Origin: Pseudomonas monteilii NBRC 103158 = DSM 14164
GTDB taxonomy: Bacteria; Pseudomonadota; Gammaproteobacteria; Pseudomonadales; Pseudomonadaceae
Assembly: GCF_000730605.1 (NCBI RefSeq)
Contig: NZ_BBIS01000038.1
Span: forward strand, 1-64,000
DNA: 64,000 nucleotides
Reading direction: 5' to 3'
Shown piece after piece: positions 55,821-64,000 of this stretch. The notes below the pieces were generated by a model. It did not search any database and had not been told where the DNA came from. It saw only the letters and a list, made by a program, of their open reading frames with translations. A program made the position numbers and the translations under genes. Each line of letters starts with the position of its first letter. Positions within the stretch are counted from its first letter, which is position 1.

Positions 55821-57119
55821 ATGAGCGCTGCAAACCCCACCGCACCACACGTACTGATTGTCGAGGGTGATCCCTGGGTACGTGACATGCTCAGCGAGAT
55901 GCTGCTCAGCGTGCGTTGTGATGCCCGGCTGCAGGTATGCGCCGACGGCTCGCAGGCACTCAACCTGTTGGCCAACAAGCCTGACCTGATCATCGCCGCC
56001 CGCGAGCTGGCCGGTGTCGACGGCCTGGACCTGCTGCGCAAGGTCCGCGCCAAAGGGCCGGGCTTGCCGTTCATCCTCATGAGCAACCGCAGCGACAGCG
56101 CCAGTGTGCGCGAGGTGTTGCCTCTGCACCCCACCGCCTACCTGAGCAAACCACTGAACCTGGACAACCTGCGCAAGCGCCTGGAAGAGCTGCTGGTGGC
56201 CGTTGGCGAAGAAATCGCCTGCCCGGTGCCGGCTTTGCCGGCTGGCGCCAGCCTGCCCGCTTACCTTGAGCAGCGCCGTGCTACCGCCGATGGTGGGCCG
56301 CTGTTGGCCGATGTGCAGGTGGCGATCAAGCGAGCGCTCAACCCCCAGGGCCTGAACCTGAAGGTGCTCGAAGAGGAAGTGCGTAACGACCCTCAGGTTA
56401 CCGCCGTGTTGATTGCCGCCGCCAACAGCGCCGCGCTGCACCGTGACGCCCCGGTACAAACGTTGCTGCAGGCCTTGAACAAGCTTGGCAGTACCCAGAG
56501 CATGAACCTGATCTTGGGCATGACCCTCAAGCGCAGCGCACGCCTCAGCGACCCGTTGCTGGCGGAACATGCCGCCCGTTACTGGGACCTGTCGCTGCAC
56601 ACTGCCGAATATGGCCGTACCTTGGCGCGCATGCTCGAACTGGACGAAGGGCGTTGTTATTGCGCGGGTTTGCTGCATTGCCTGGGGGACTTGGCGGTGT
56701 TGCGCTGCCTACAGGAGTGGCGCCTGGCCGGCGGCGAGCTGGACGAGGACAAGGTGCAGCTGTCGCTTGACGAATTTGGTGCGGCGTTCGGCTCGGCGCT
56801 GCGTACCCGCTGGCGCTTGCCGTTGACGCTGCGGGAGTTGATCGCGGCCATTTACCAGCTTGGCGGTGGTGTCTATTCGCGGGAGATTCTGGCCATGAAC
56901 CTGGCTGGGCAGTTGTCACGGCTGCCGGCCGAGCAGGGGATGGAGAAGGTGGCCAGTGGCAAGACCGCGCGCTTGCTCAAGCTTGGGTTGCCAGCGCTGA
57001 ACCGGCTGCGCAAGGTGGAAAACCCCGAAGCGAACCCCGTGCAGTTGGCCGAGGCGCCCTTGACAATCGACGAACCGACGCCCCCCGAGCAGCCCGAGCC
57101 AACCGAGCCGACTGCCTAA
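55821..57119 (+). CDS. Degenerate-receiver HDOD-domain protein
   Basis: 432 residues from ATG 55821 (AGGAG nine bases upstream). The N-terminal domain (8-125) has a receiver fold, but the acidic pocket is altered (VEGDP instead of VDDEP) and the phospho-acceptor position is Ala60 (LIIAARELAGVDG); Lys110 (LSKP) remains. The C-terminal part (~140-340) is an HDOD domain (NPQGLNLKVLEEEVRNDPQVTAVLIAAANSA), followed by a Pro/Glu-rich tail. HDOD proteins act in signalling and biofilm or motility control without phosphodiesterase activity. Probably phosphorylation-independent. Confidence 0.85.
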   Translation: MSAANPTAPHVLIVEGDPWVRDMLSEMLLSVRCDARLQVCADGSQALNLLANKPDLIIAARELAGVDGLDLLRKVRAKGPGLPFILMSNRSDSASVREVLPLHPTAYLSKPLNLDNLRKRLEELLVAVGEEIACPVPALPAGASLPAYLEQRRATADGGPLLADVQVAIKRALNPQGLNLKVLEEEVRNDPQVTAVLIAAANSAALHRDAPVQTLLQALNKLGSTQSMNLILGMTLKRSARLSDPLLAEHAARYWDLSLHTAEYGRTLARMLELDEGRCYCAGLLHCLGDLAVLRCLQEWRLAGGELDEDKVQLSLDEFGAAFGSALRTRWRLPLTLRELIAAIYQLGGGVYSREILAMNLAGQLSRLPAEQGMEKVASGKTARLLKLGLPALNRLRKVENPEANPVQLAEAPLTIDEPTPPEQPEPTEPTA

Positions 57120-57353
57120 GCGTTTGCATGCGCTGTGCGCCTCCAGGGTAGTCGCGCAGCGCCCTGACCCCGCTACCCGGCCGCTGCTTAATTTTGTGTT
57201 AGTTGCGACAAAACACGACTTTTAGTGTGGGAATTGCTTCACAAAAAGCTATTTTTCACCAATTTTCTTCCCATCTACTGCAACTTTTCCTGCTCTCGCC
57301 CGTCACATCGCCCGATAAACGCCTCCGTACTTATCGGTCCACAAGGATGTGAT

Positions 57354-59048
57354 ATGCCTACCATCGCCCTCCGCCTGCTCCTGCTGGCCGGCTGCCTGAG
57401 CGCAGCGCAAAGCAGCCTTGCTGCCACAGCCGACGATCCTCTGTTGCGCCAACAGCAGCGCGAACGGGCATTGCGTGAGCAGCTTGAAGCCCAGCCGGAT
57501 GTTCGCCTGGAAGCGCCCACCACCGCGCACGGAATACTGCCTGCCCGGGAAACCCCGTGCTTCAGGATCAACGACATTCGCCTGATCGGCGACGCCGCCG
57601 AGCAGTTCCAGTGGGCCCTGGCGGCGGCCAACCCCAACGGTGACCCCGCGCTGGGGCGCTGCCTGGGGTCGGGCGCTATCAACCTCACCATGAAGCGCAT
57701 GCAGAATGCGATTATCGAAAAGGGTTACGTCACCACCCGGGTGCTGGCCGAAGCACAGGACCTGAGCAGCGGCATCCTGGTACTGACCCTGCTGCCGGGG
57801 CGTATTGGTGATATCCGTTTCGCCGAAGGCACAAGCCGCCGGGCCAACCTGTGGAACGCCATGCCGGCTCAGCCCGGCGACCTGTTGAACTTGCGTGATA
57901 TCGAGCAAGCGCTGGAGAACTTCAAGCGTGTGCCCACCGCAGAAGCCGATATCCGCATTGCCCCCGCCAGCGGCCGCAAGGCCAAGCCCGGCGAGAGCGA
58001 TGTAATCATTGCATGGCGCCAGCGCTTCCCGGCACGCCTGAGCCTGTCGGTGGACAACGGCGGTAGCAAGACAACCGGCAAATACCAGGGCGCCGTAGCG
58101 CTGTCGCTGGACAACCCGTTGAGCCTCAACGACCTGTTCTATGCCAGTTTCAACCATGACCTGGGCGGTGGCGAGTCCGGCGACAAAGGCTCCAAGGGCC
58201 ATACGCTGCATTACTCGGTGCCCTTCGGTTACTGGCAGCTGGCGGTGACCAGCAGTGAGTACGACTACCACCAGAATGTGGCCGGGGTTAACCAGAGCTT
58301 CCAGTACCGCGGCGAGAGCCGCAACAACGAACTGCGCCTGTCGCGCCTGGTTTACCGCGATGCCGTGCGCAAGACCACGCTGTGGAGCAGCCTGTGGACG
58401 CGCTCGTCCGACAATTTCATCGATGACACGCAGATTCAGCAACAGCACCGGCGCATGGCTGGCTGGCAGGCGGGCTTCAACCACCGCGAGTTTATCGGGC
58501 CGGCCACCCTCGACCTGGGGGCCAGCTACCGCCGCGGCACCGGTGCCCATGGCTCGCTGGAGGCTCCTGAAGAGGCGATTGGAGACGGCTCGTCGCGCTC
58601 GAAAATCATCCTCGCCGATGCCCAGTGGCAAGTGCCGTTCAGCGCCTATGACCAGCGTTTACGCTATCTGGGTGCGTGGCGCGCGCAGTGGAACCGTACC
58701 GAACTGGTTCCCCAGGACCGCTTCAGCATCGGTGGGCGCTACAGCGTGCGCGGCTTCGATGGTGAAAACATTCTGGCCGCCGACCGCGGCTGGACCTTGA
58801 GCAACGAACTGGGCCTGGCCCTGGGCAGCAGCGGCCAGGAGCTCTACACCGGTATCGATTACGGCGAGGTGGGCGGCAATTCCGCCGACTACCTGGTTGG
58901 CCGGCGCCTGGCCGGCGCTGTGGTGGGAGTACGCGGCGGGTACCGTAACCTGTCCTACGACTGGTCGTGGGGCACGCCGCTGAAAAAGCCGGACGGTTTC
59001 GAGACCGCCCACTTCACCAGCGCCTTTACCGTCGCGTTGTCTTTCTGA
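57354..59048 (+). CDS. TpsB outer-membrane transporter (ShlB/FhaC/CdiB family)
   Basis: 564 residues from ATG 57354 (AAGGA six bases upstream); earlier in-frame ATGs add an implausible leader. Signal peptide to ~residue 23. An N-terminal helix with QQQRERALREQLE is followed by POTRA domains (FRINDIRLIGDAAEQF; GIGDIRF-type GRIGDIRFAEG), then a 16-strand barrel carrying the VRGF motif (YSVRGFDGE) of lid loop L6 and ending in Phe. Secretes the TpsA exoprotein encoded two genes downstream. Operon head of the TPS/CDI-like locus. Confidence 0.93.
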   Translation: MPTIALRLLLLAGCLSAAQSSLAATADDPLLRQQQRERALREQLEAQPDVRLEAPTTAHGILPARETPCFRINDIRLIGDAAEQFQWALAAANPNGDPALGRCLGSGAINLTMKRMQNAIIEKGYVTTRVLAEAQDLSSGILVLTLLPGRIGDIRFAEGTSRRANLWNAMPAQPGDLLNLRDIEQALENFKRVPTAEADIRIAPASGRKAKPGESDVIIAWRQRFPARLSLSVDNGGSKTTGKYQGAVALSLDNPLSLNDLFYASFNHDLGGGESGDKGSKGHTLHYSVPFGYWQLAVTSSEYDYHQNVAGVNQSFQYRGESRNNELRLSRLVYRDAVRKTTLWSSLWTRSSDNFIDDTQIQQQHRRMAGWQAGFNHREFIGPATLDLGASYRRGTGAHGSLEAPEEAIGDGSSRSKIILADAQWQVPFSAYDQRLRYLGAWRAQWNRTELVPQDRFSIGGRYSVRGFDGENILAADRGWTLSNELGLALGSSGQELYTGIDYGEVGGNSADYLVGRRLAGAVVGVRGGYRNLSYDWSWGTPLKKPDGFETAHFTSAFTVALSF

Positions 59049-59057
59049 GGGCCCACC

Positions 59058-59576
59058 ATGCGATTCGACACCTTTGAGATCACGGCCCCTGGCGTGTTCG
59101 ACGAGCCCTGGAACGAGGCCACGGCGCTGGGCAGCGCCACCTGGTTGTGGATGCACTCCCAAGCGCACCGTGATGTGCCGCTGCACACCCTGTCGAGCCT
59201 GCTGCTGCCGGCCCTGAAGCACCGCCAGTTCGTGCTGGGCAGCGAGGGTGGCAAGCCGGTGTTCTACCTGTCGTGGCTAAGCCTGGACGAGGCAGCCGAG
59301 CGCCGCTACCTGACGCGTTCGCCCATCGAGATGGACGACGCTGACTGGTGCAGCGGCCAGCGGCTGTGGGTGAACGACTGGGTTGCGCCGTTTGGCCACA
59401 CCGAGGTGCTGAGCCGGCTGTTGTTAAGCCGCGTGTTCCCCAACAGCTGTGCCCGCGCGCTCTACCACAAGGGCGAACAGCGTGGCCTGAAGATCAAGAC
59501 ATTTCATGGCATCGGCGTGATCCCCGAACAGGCCCGTGCCTGGTTTGCCGCCCACCCCGTCGTCACCGCTGGCTGA
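59058..59576 (+). CDS. HlyC-type toxin-activating lysine acyltransferase
   Basis: 172 residues, the size of HlyC. HlyC enzymes use acyl-ACP to attach fatty acids to internal lysines of a toxin before export. Seen here: LGSATWLWMHS with candidate catalytic His33, PVFYLSWLSLDEAAERRYL, and WVNDWVAPFGH with candidate Asp107, the family's conserved blocks. No signal peptide, cytoplasmic. It sits 9 bp after tpsB and 24 bp before the exoprotein gene, so that exoprotein is the likely substrate. Comparable acyltransferase genes (CdiC) occur in some CDI loci; the RTX adhesin LapA far upstream is a less likely target. Confidence 0.88.
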   Translation: MRFDTFEITAPGVFDEPWNEATALGSATWLWMHSQAHRDVPLHTLSSLLLPALKHRQFVLGSEGGKPVFYLSWLSLDEAAERRYLTRSPIEMDDADWCSGQRLWVNDWVAPFGHTEVLSRLLLSRVFPNSCARALYHKGEQRGLKIKTFHGIGVIPEQARAWFAAHPVVTAG

Positions 59577-59600
59577 CCTGCAAGCGCAAAGGGAGTTGCA

Positions 59601-62600
59601 ATGAACAAGCACCTTTACCGGATCGTTTTCAACAAGGCGCGCGGCCTGCTCATGGTGGTGGCCGAAAATGTCAGCGCGCAGGGCAAGGCGCCGGGCAACA
59701 CGCAGGCGCCAGGACACAGTGCCGGACAGTGCATCGCAACCTTGGGCCGCTTGCGCTTTGCCGTGATGGGCGCCCTGGGCCTGGTAAGCCTGAGTGCTGC
59801 GCCGGCCTGGGCTGCGGGCATTGTTGCCGACCCATCGGCTCCAGGCGGCCAGCGGCCGATGGTGATGGAAAGCGCCAACGGCACACCTTTGGTCAACATC
59901 CAGGCGCCCAGTGCAGCAGGTGTTTCGCACAACACCTACAACCAGTTCGACGTCGATGGCCGAGGTGCCATCCTCAACAACGCCGGGAGCAATAGCCAGA
60001 CGCAATTGGGCGGTTGGGTCGAAGGTAACCCGTACCTGGGCAATGGCAGTGCGCGTGTCATTCTGAACGAAGTCAACGCCAGCAACCCTAGCCAGTTGCG
60101 CGGCTATGTCGAAGTGGCCGGCAAGCGCGCCGAGGTTGTGATCGCCAACCCGGCGGGTATTACCTGTGACGGCTGCGGCTTCATTAACGCCGACCGCTCC
60201 ACGCTGACCACCGGGCGTGCTCAGCTGGAGAATGGCCAGATCACCGGCTACCGCGTTGAAGGCGGCACCTTGAGCATCTCTGGCAAGGGCCTGGATGCCC
60301 GTGACAGTGACTACACCGACCTGATTGCACGCACCGTCGAGGTAAACGCCGGGGTGTGGGCCAGCGACCTGAAAGTCACCGCCGGGCGCAATCAGGTGAA
60401 TGCAGCTAACACCCAGGCTACTGCGCTTGCAGACGACGGCAGCGCCAAGCCGGAAGTGGCAATTGATGTGGCTGCACTGGGAGGCATGTACGCCGGCAAG
60501 ATCAAGCTGGTGGGCACCGAGGCCGGCGTAGGCGTGCGCAACGCCGGGCAAATCGGCGCCATGGCCGGTGACGTGGTGGTCAGCGCCGATGGCAAGCTGG
60601 TCAACCAGGGGGCGATCAGCAGTGCCAGTGCCTTGCAGGTAGCGGCCGGAGCTGTTGAAAACAGCGGCAGTGCGTATGCCAAAGGCTCACTGGAGGTGAC
60701 CAGCGCCGGTAGCGTGACAAACAGTGGCGTGCTGGCTGGCCAAGGCGATGTGAATATCCAGGCCGCCACGCTCAGCAACAGCAAGGCTTCCTTGCTGGCG
60801 GCTGGCGTCGATAGCGCAGGCAAGTCCAGTGGCAATGCCCGCCTGCAAGCCAGCGCAGAACAGATCGCGGCCAATGGCCAGGTCCATGCCAGCGGCACGC
60901 TCGACCTGCAAGGCAAAAGCATCGACCTGCAGGGTAGCCAGGCCCAGGCCGGTGACATGCGGCTCAATGCAACTCAAGGTGACCTGGACTTGGCCGACAG
61001 CCAGATCAACAGTGCAGGCACGCTCAATGCCAGCGCCGTTGGCACCTTGCGCAGCGACAGTGCGAAGGTCAACGTGGGTAACCTGCAACTGACGGCCAAG
61101 CACATTGCCAACGTCGGTGGTGAGTTGGTGCAGACGGGCCAAGGCGCTTCCAGCATCCAGGCCGCAGGCACGCTGGATAACCACGACGGGCGCATCGCCA
61201 GCAATGGTCAGGACCTGACCCTGCAAGCCAGCCACCTGAATAACCAGCAAGGCAAGGTCGAACACGCCGGCAGCGGGCAACTGACGGTGCAGGCCGATCA
61301 GTTCGACGGCAAGGCGGGCACCTTGGCCAGTAACGGCAGCTTGCAGCTGACGGCGCAGGACGCCGTACTCGCCGAGGGGCAGACCCAGGCCCGCAAGCTG
61401 GTGCTCGACACGCGTACCCTCGACACCCGCGATGGCACGGTCATCGCCACGCAGGGCGGCTCCCTCGAAGTGCGCAGTGCCCAGCACCTGGACAACCGCG
61501 GTGGCACGCTTGCCGCCGGTGGTGCGGCCAGTTTCAACGTGGGTGAGTTGCTCAACGACGACGGCACCCTCAGCGCTGGTGGCGCCTTGAACATACAGGC
61601 CCAGCGCCTGAGCAACTTGGCCGGCACCGTGGCGGCCACCCAGGCCATGCAAGTGATGGCCGGCCAGCTGGACAACAGCGGCGGGGTACTCGGGTCGGTG
61701 AATGCCGGCTTGCAGCTCATGTTGGATAACAGGCTGCTCAACCTGGGCGGGCGTCTGGAAGCGACGGGGGACATTCAGCTGAGTGCAGCGGGTGTGGATA
61801 ACCGTCAAGGTGTGGTCAGTGGCCGAAACCTGTTGCTCGACAGTCGCGGTCAAAGTGTCGATAACGGCGGTGGCACCCTCGATGCTGCTGCCACGCTCGA
61901 CTTGCGCAGTGGCGAGTTGCTCAATGCCGCTGGCTTGATCCAGGCCGGTGGTCGCCTGCTGGTCGACACCGGCGACAAGGCGTTGCGCAATAGCGATTCC
62001 GGCACCACCCAGGGCATCGTCGGCCAGGGTGAAGTGCAACTGCACAGCGCACAGTTGATCAACGACCAAGGTTTCATCGCCGGCAAGGGCGACGTATTGC
62101 TGGCTGCCGAAACCCTGGTGAACCACGGCCAGATCATCGGTGAAAGCACGGTGCGTCTGACCGGCGCCCAACTGGATAACCAGACGGGCGAAGTCCAGGC
62201 ACGTGGTGCGCTGACCCTCGAACAGGCCAACACGGTCGACAACCGCAACGGCCTGTTGCGCAGCGCCGGGCAGCTCACCTTGACCACGGTGCAGCTGGAC
62301 AACAGCACGAGTGGGGGCCTGGACCATGGCATTGAAGGCCATTCGCTGCTGCTGCGCGCCGACAGCCTGGACAACCGTTCGGGCGCACTGCGCGCCGACA
62401 GCGACATCGACCTGGGCCTGAGCACTGGCCTGAACAACGATGCAGGCCTGGTTTCGGCAGGCGGCAAGCTGTTGCTGGCCGACCGTGACAGCAACGCCAC
62501 GCGCCTGCGCATCGACAATGGCAGCGGTACCCTGCTGGCAGGCAGCCTGCTGTCGATGAATGCCGCCTACTTCAGCGGCAGCGGCCAAGCCTTGAGCCTG

Positions 62601-64000
62601 GGCGACCTTATCCTGCGCCAGCAGGGCGACCTGACCACCCGCGGGCGCCTGCAAGCCAATGGCACGCTGGACATCGCCATTGGCGGCAGCCTGAGCAACA
62701 GCGGCCAGCTGTTGGCCGGCAAAACCCTCGCGCTCAGCAGCCAGGCGCTGGATAACCAGGCCAGCGGCGAGCTGTCTGCCACTGCAGTGAATGTGCGCGT
62801 CGGTGGCCAACTGACTAACCGGGGCCTGTTCGACGGCCAGCACGTACGGCTTCAGGCCGCTACCCTCGACAACCTTGGCACCGGGCGCGTTTACGGCGAT
62901 CAGTTGGCCATCTCTGCCAACGCGTTGAACAACCGCGACGAGCAGGGGCGTGCGGCGGTGATCGCTGCCCGCGAGCAACTGGACATCGGCGCCCAGTCCA
63001 TCGACAACCGCGAAGACGCGCTGTTGTTCAGCGCCGGCGATCTGGCCATTGGTGGTGCACTCGATGCCGACGATCATGCCACCGGCAGTGCCGCAGAGCT
63101 GCGCAATGCCAGTGCCACTGTCGAGTCCCTGGGTGACCTGCGCCTGGCAGTGGCCGCATTGCGCAACACCAACGAACACTTCAGTACCGCCCAGGTGCAG
63201 GTCAGCAGCGAGCAACTGCGCGAGTACCAGATCAGTGGCTCGCCGAACCGCTACAGGCCTGACGAGGTCAGCGTCTACAACGACGAAGTCGACCACCTGC
63301 GCACACCGACGGGTACCCGCGACAACTTCAACCGCTACGACTACACCCGTACGGTGACCGAAACCCGCATCCTGACCTCGGCACCAGGGCAGATCCTGGC
63401 CGGTGGCAACCTCACCTTCAGCGGCGACTCGATTTACAACGACAAGAGCCGCATCCTCGCGGGTGGCCTGCTGCAGGCCGGGGCGGCCACGGTGACCAAC
63501 ACCGAGGTGGATGGTCAGCGTGTAACCACCGACGCCGGTACCGCCACCAACTTCTACCGGATTCAGCGCAAGGGGCGCGACCGCCAAGGCACCAGCGTCA
63601 CCGCCTATCGCCCCGCACCGTTAATCCAGGACATCGACCTCACCCCCACCGAGTATGGCGAGCACGCCACCATCAGTGGCAGCGGCACCCAGATCAACGG
63701 GCGCGAGCAGCAGGCGGTGGGCCAGCAGGTCGCGGCAGTCGGGCAAGTGGACGCCCAGGTCAGCGAGCAGCACCAGGTGGGCGCCGTGGTAGAGGTGAAA
63801 CTCGAAGACGGCCAGGGCGTGGCCGACCTGGTACGCAGCGGCGCGCCGAGCCTGGCGCTGCCGAGCAACAGCCTGTTCCAGACCAACCCTGCAGGCACCC
63901 AGGGTTACCTGATCGAGTCGGACCCGCGCTTCACCAGCTACCGTCAGTGGCTGTCGTCGGACTACATGCTCGACCGCCTGAAGGTCGACCCGGCCACCAC
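59601..64000 (+). CDS. TpsA/CdiA-like filamentous hemagglutinin, N-terminal part
   Basis: At least 1,466 residues, open to the window edge. An extended signal peptide region (MNKHLYRIVFNKARGLLMVVAE) precedes the hydrophobic core LRFAVMGALGLVSLSAAPAWA. The TPS secretion domain (~80-330) has NPAGITCDGCGFIN. Long FHA-type beta-helix repeats follow (LDNRGGTLAAGG, LDNSGGVLGS pattern, ~400-1150). Near the edge is a CdiA-like stretch (NRYDYTRTVTETRI, then GYLIESDPRFTSYRQWLSSDYML). Secreted by the TpsB upstream. The receptor-binding, pretoxin and toxin parts and any immunity gene would lie to the right. Confidence 0.93.
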   Translation, partial: MNKHLYRIVFNKARGLLMVVAENVSAQGKAPGNTQAPGHSAGQCIATLGRLRFAVMGALGLVSLSAAPAWAAGIVADPSAPGGQRPMVMESANGTPLVNIQAPSAAGVSHNTYNQFDVDGRGAILNNAGSNSQTQLGGWVEGNPYLGNGSARVILNEVNASNPSQLRGYVEVAGKRAEVVIANPAGITCDGCGFINADRSTLTTGRAQLENGQITGYRVEGGTLSISGKGLDARDSDYTDLIARTVEVNAGVWASDLKVTAGRNQVNAANTQATALADDGSAKPEVAIDVAALGGMYAGKIKLVGTEAGVGVRNAGQIGAMAGDVVVSADGKLVNQGAISSASALQVAAGAVENSGSAYAKGSLEVTSAGSVTNSGVLAGQGDVNIQAATLSNSKASLLAAGVDSAGKSSGNARLQASAEQIAANGQVHASGTLDLQGKSIDLQGSQAQAGDMRLNATQGDLDLADSQINSAGTLNASAVGTLRSDSAKVNVGNLQLTAKHIANVGGELVQTGQGASSIQAAGTLDNHDGRIASNGQDLTLQASHLNNQQGKVEHAGSGQLTVQADQFDGKAGTLASNGSLQLTAQDAVLAEGQTQARKLVLDTRTLDTRDGTVIATQGGSLEVRSAQHLDNRGGTLAAGGAASFNVGELLNDDGTLSAGGALNIQAQRLSNLAGTVAATQAMQVMAGQLDNSGGVLGSVNAGLQLMLDNRLLNLGGRLEATGDIQLSAAGVDNRQGVVSGRNLLLDSRGQSVDNGGGTLDAAATLDLRSGELLNAAGLIQAGGRLLVDTGDKALRNSDSGTTQGIVGQGEVQLHSAQLINDQGFIAGKGDVLLAAETLVNHGQIIGESTVRLTGAQLDNQTGEVQARGALTLEQANTVDNRNGLLRSAGQLTLTTVQLDNSTSGGLDHGIEGHSLLLRADSLDNRSGALRADSDIDLGLSTGLNNDAGLVSAGGKLLLADRDSNATRLRIDNGSGTLLAGSLLSMNAAYFSGSGQALSLGDLILRQQGDLTTRGRLQANGTLDIAIGGSLSNSGQLLAGKTLALSSQALDNQASGELSATAVNVRVGGQLTNRGLFDGQHVRLQAATLDNLGTGRVYGDQLAISANALNNRDEQGRAAVIAAREQLDIGAQSIDNREDALLFSAGDLAIGGALDADDHATGSAAELRNASATVESLGDLRLAVAALRNTNEHFSTAQVQVSSEQLREYQISGSPNRYRPDEVSVYNDEVDHLRTPTGTRDNFNRYDYTRTVTETRILTSAPGQILAGGNLTFSGDSIYNDKSRILAGGLLQAGAATVTNTEVDGQRVTTDAGTATNFYRIQRKGRDRQGTSVTAYRPAPLIQDIDLTPTEYGEHATISGSGTQINGREQQAVGQQVAAVGQVDAQVSEQHQVGAVVEVKLEDGQGVADLVRSGAPSLALPSNSLFQTNPAGTQGYLIESDPRFTSYRQWLSSDYMLDRLKVDPAT

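Noticed and set aside
60687..63587. Minus-strand open frame of 966 codons opposite the exoprotein gene
   Set aside because: GC-rich codon bias of the plus-strand repeats keeps the opposite frame open. Its translation is low-complexity, has no motif, and no ribosome-binding site was seen.

Overview
The window looks like the chromosome of a Pseudomonas putida-group bacterium. It is GC-rich, with translationally coupled operons and P. putida-type REP elements whose core resembles GCGGGTTTACCCGC. It also carries familiar blocks of that group: lapA, argH-algR-hemCD-hemX-hemY-dsbB-algQ-fkl-algP, and davD-davT. Gene assignments come from reading motifs and family resemblance; no database search was run.

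Region by region: (1) 1-7.5 kb is the 3' part of the giant biofilm adhesin LapA: near-identical 224-residue repeats, then Calx-beta-like, PA14-like, von Willebrand A, RTX and type I secretion domains. (2) 7.7-11.9 kb has a small conserved gene and an organosulfur-type operon of a TauD-family dioxygenase with an ABC importer. (3) 12-20.7 kb has a WYL-type regulator, a Sel1-repeat protein, a MarR-FUSC-DUF1656-HlyD-NodT tripartite efflux operon, and a cytochrome c-FTR1 iron permease. (4) 20.8-42.4 kb is core genome: two small conserved genes, a GST, argH, algR (without algZ), the heme operon, dsbB, algQ, an FKBP isomerase, algP, an ABC-F ATPase, a small MscS protein, LysE, an SPFH/NfeD pair, YbaK, DUF2789, a CBS protein, an M20 dipeptidase and tRNA-Arg(CCG). 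(5) 42.5-52.5 kb is a complete sulfate-ester scavenging cluster (atsBC, atsRK, sftR, sftP-astA) that matches the published P. putida S-313 layout as I recall it. (6) 52.8-57.1 kb has davD-davT (lysine/5-aminovalerate catabolism) and a receiver-HDOD protein lacking the phospho-acceptor Asp. (7) 57.3-64 kb is a two-partner secretion/CDI-like operon: TpsB, a HlyC-type lysine acyltransferase, and the N-terminal 1,466 residues of a CdiA/FHA-like giant exoprotein that runs off the window.

How the genes work together: the two sulfur clusters would import alkyl- and arylsulfur compounds under sulfate starvation and release sulfur in the cytoplasm. SftP would move esters across the outer membrane, AtsRBC across the inner membrane; AtsK would cleave alkyl sulfates oxidatively and AstA would transfer sulfuryl groups from aryl sulfates. 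LapA and the TPS exoprotein are both surface or cell-contact factors, and both depend on partners outside or at the edge of the window (lapBC, lapDG; toxin tip and immunity gene).

The most interesting item is the TpsB-acyltransferase-TpsA operon at the right edge, which suggests a fatty-acylated contact-dependent exoprotein. Also worth a look are a LysR-type operator in the ats divergent promoter, a fused double ABC permease whose annotated 5' end contains a REP and a G8 tract, and the degenerate receiver. No stretch over 300 bases lacks a gene; the longest gene-free gaps (about 295 bp at 23.6, 44.9 and 52.5 kb) are described as regulatory regions.
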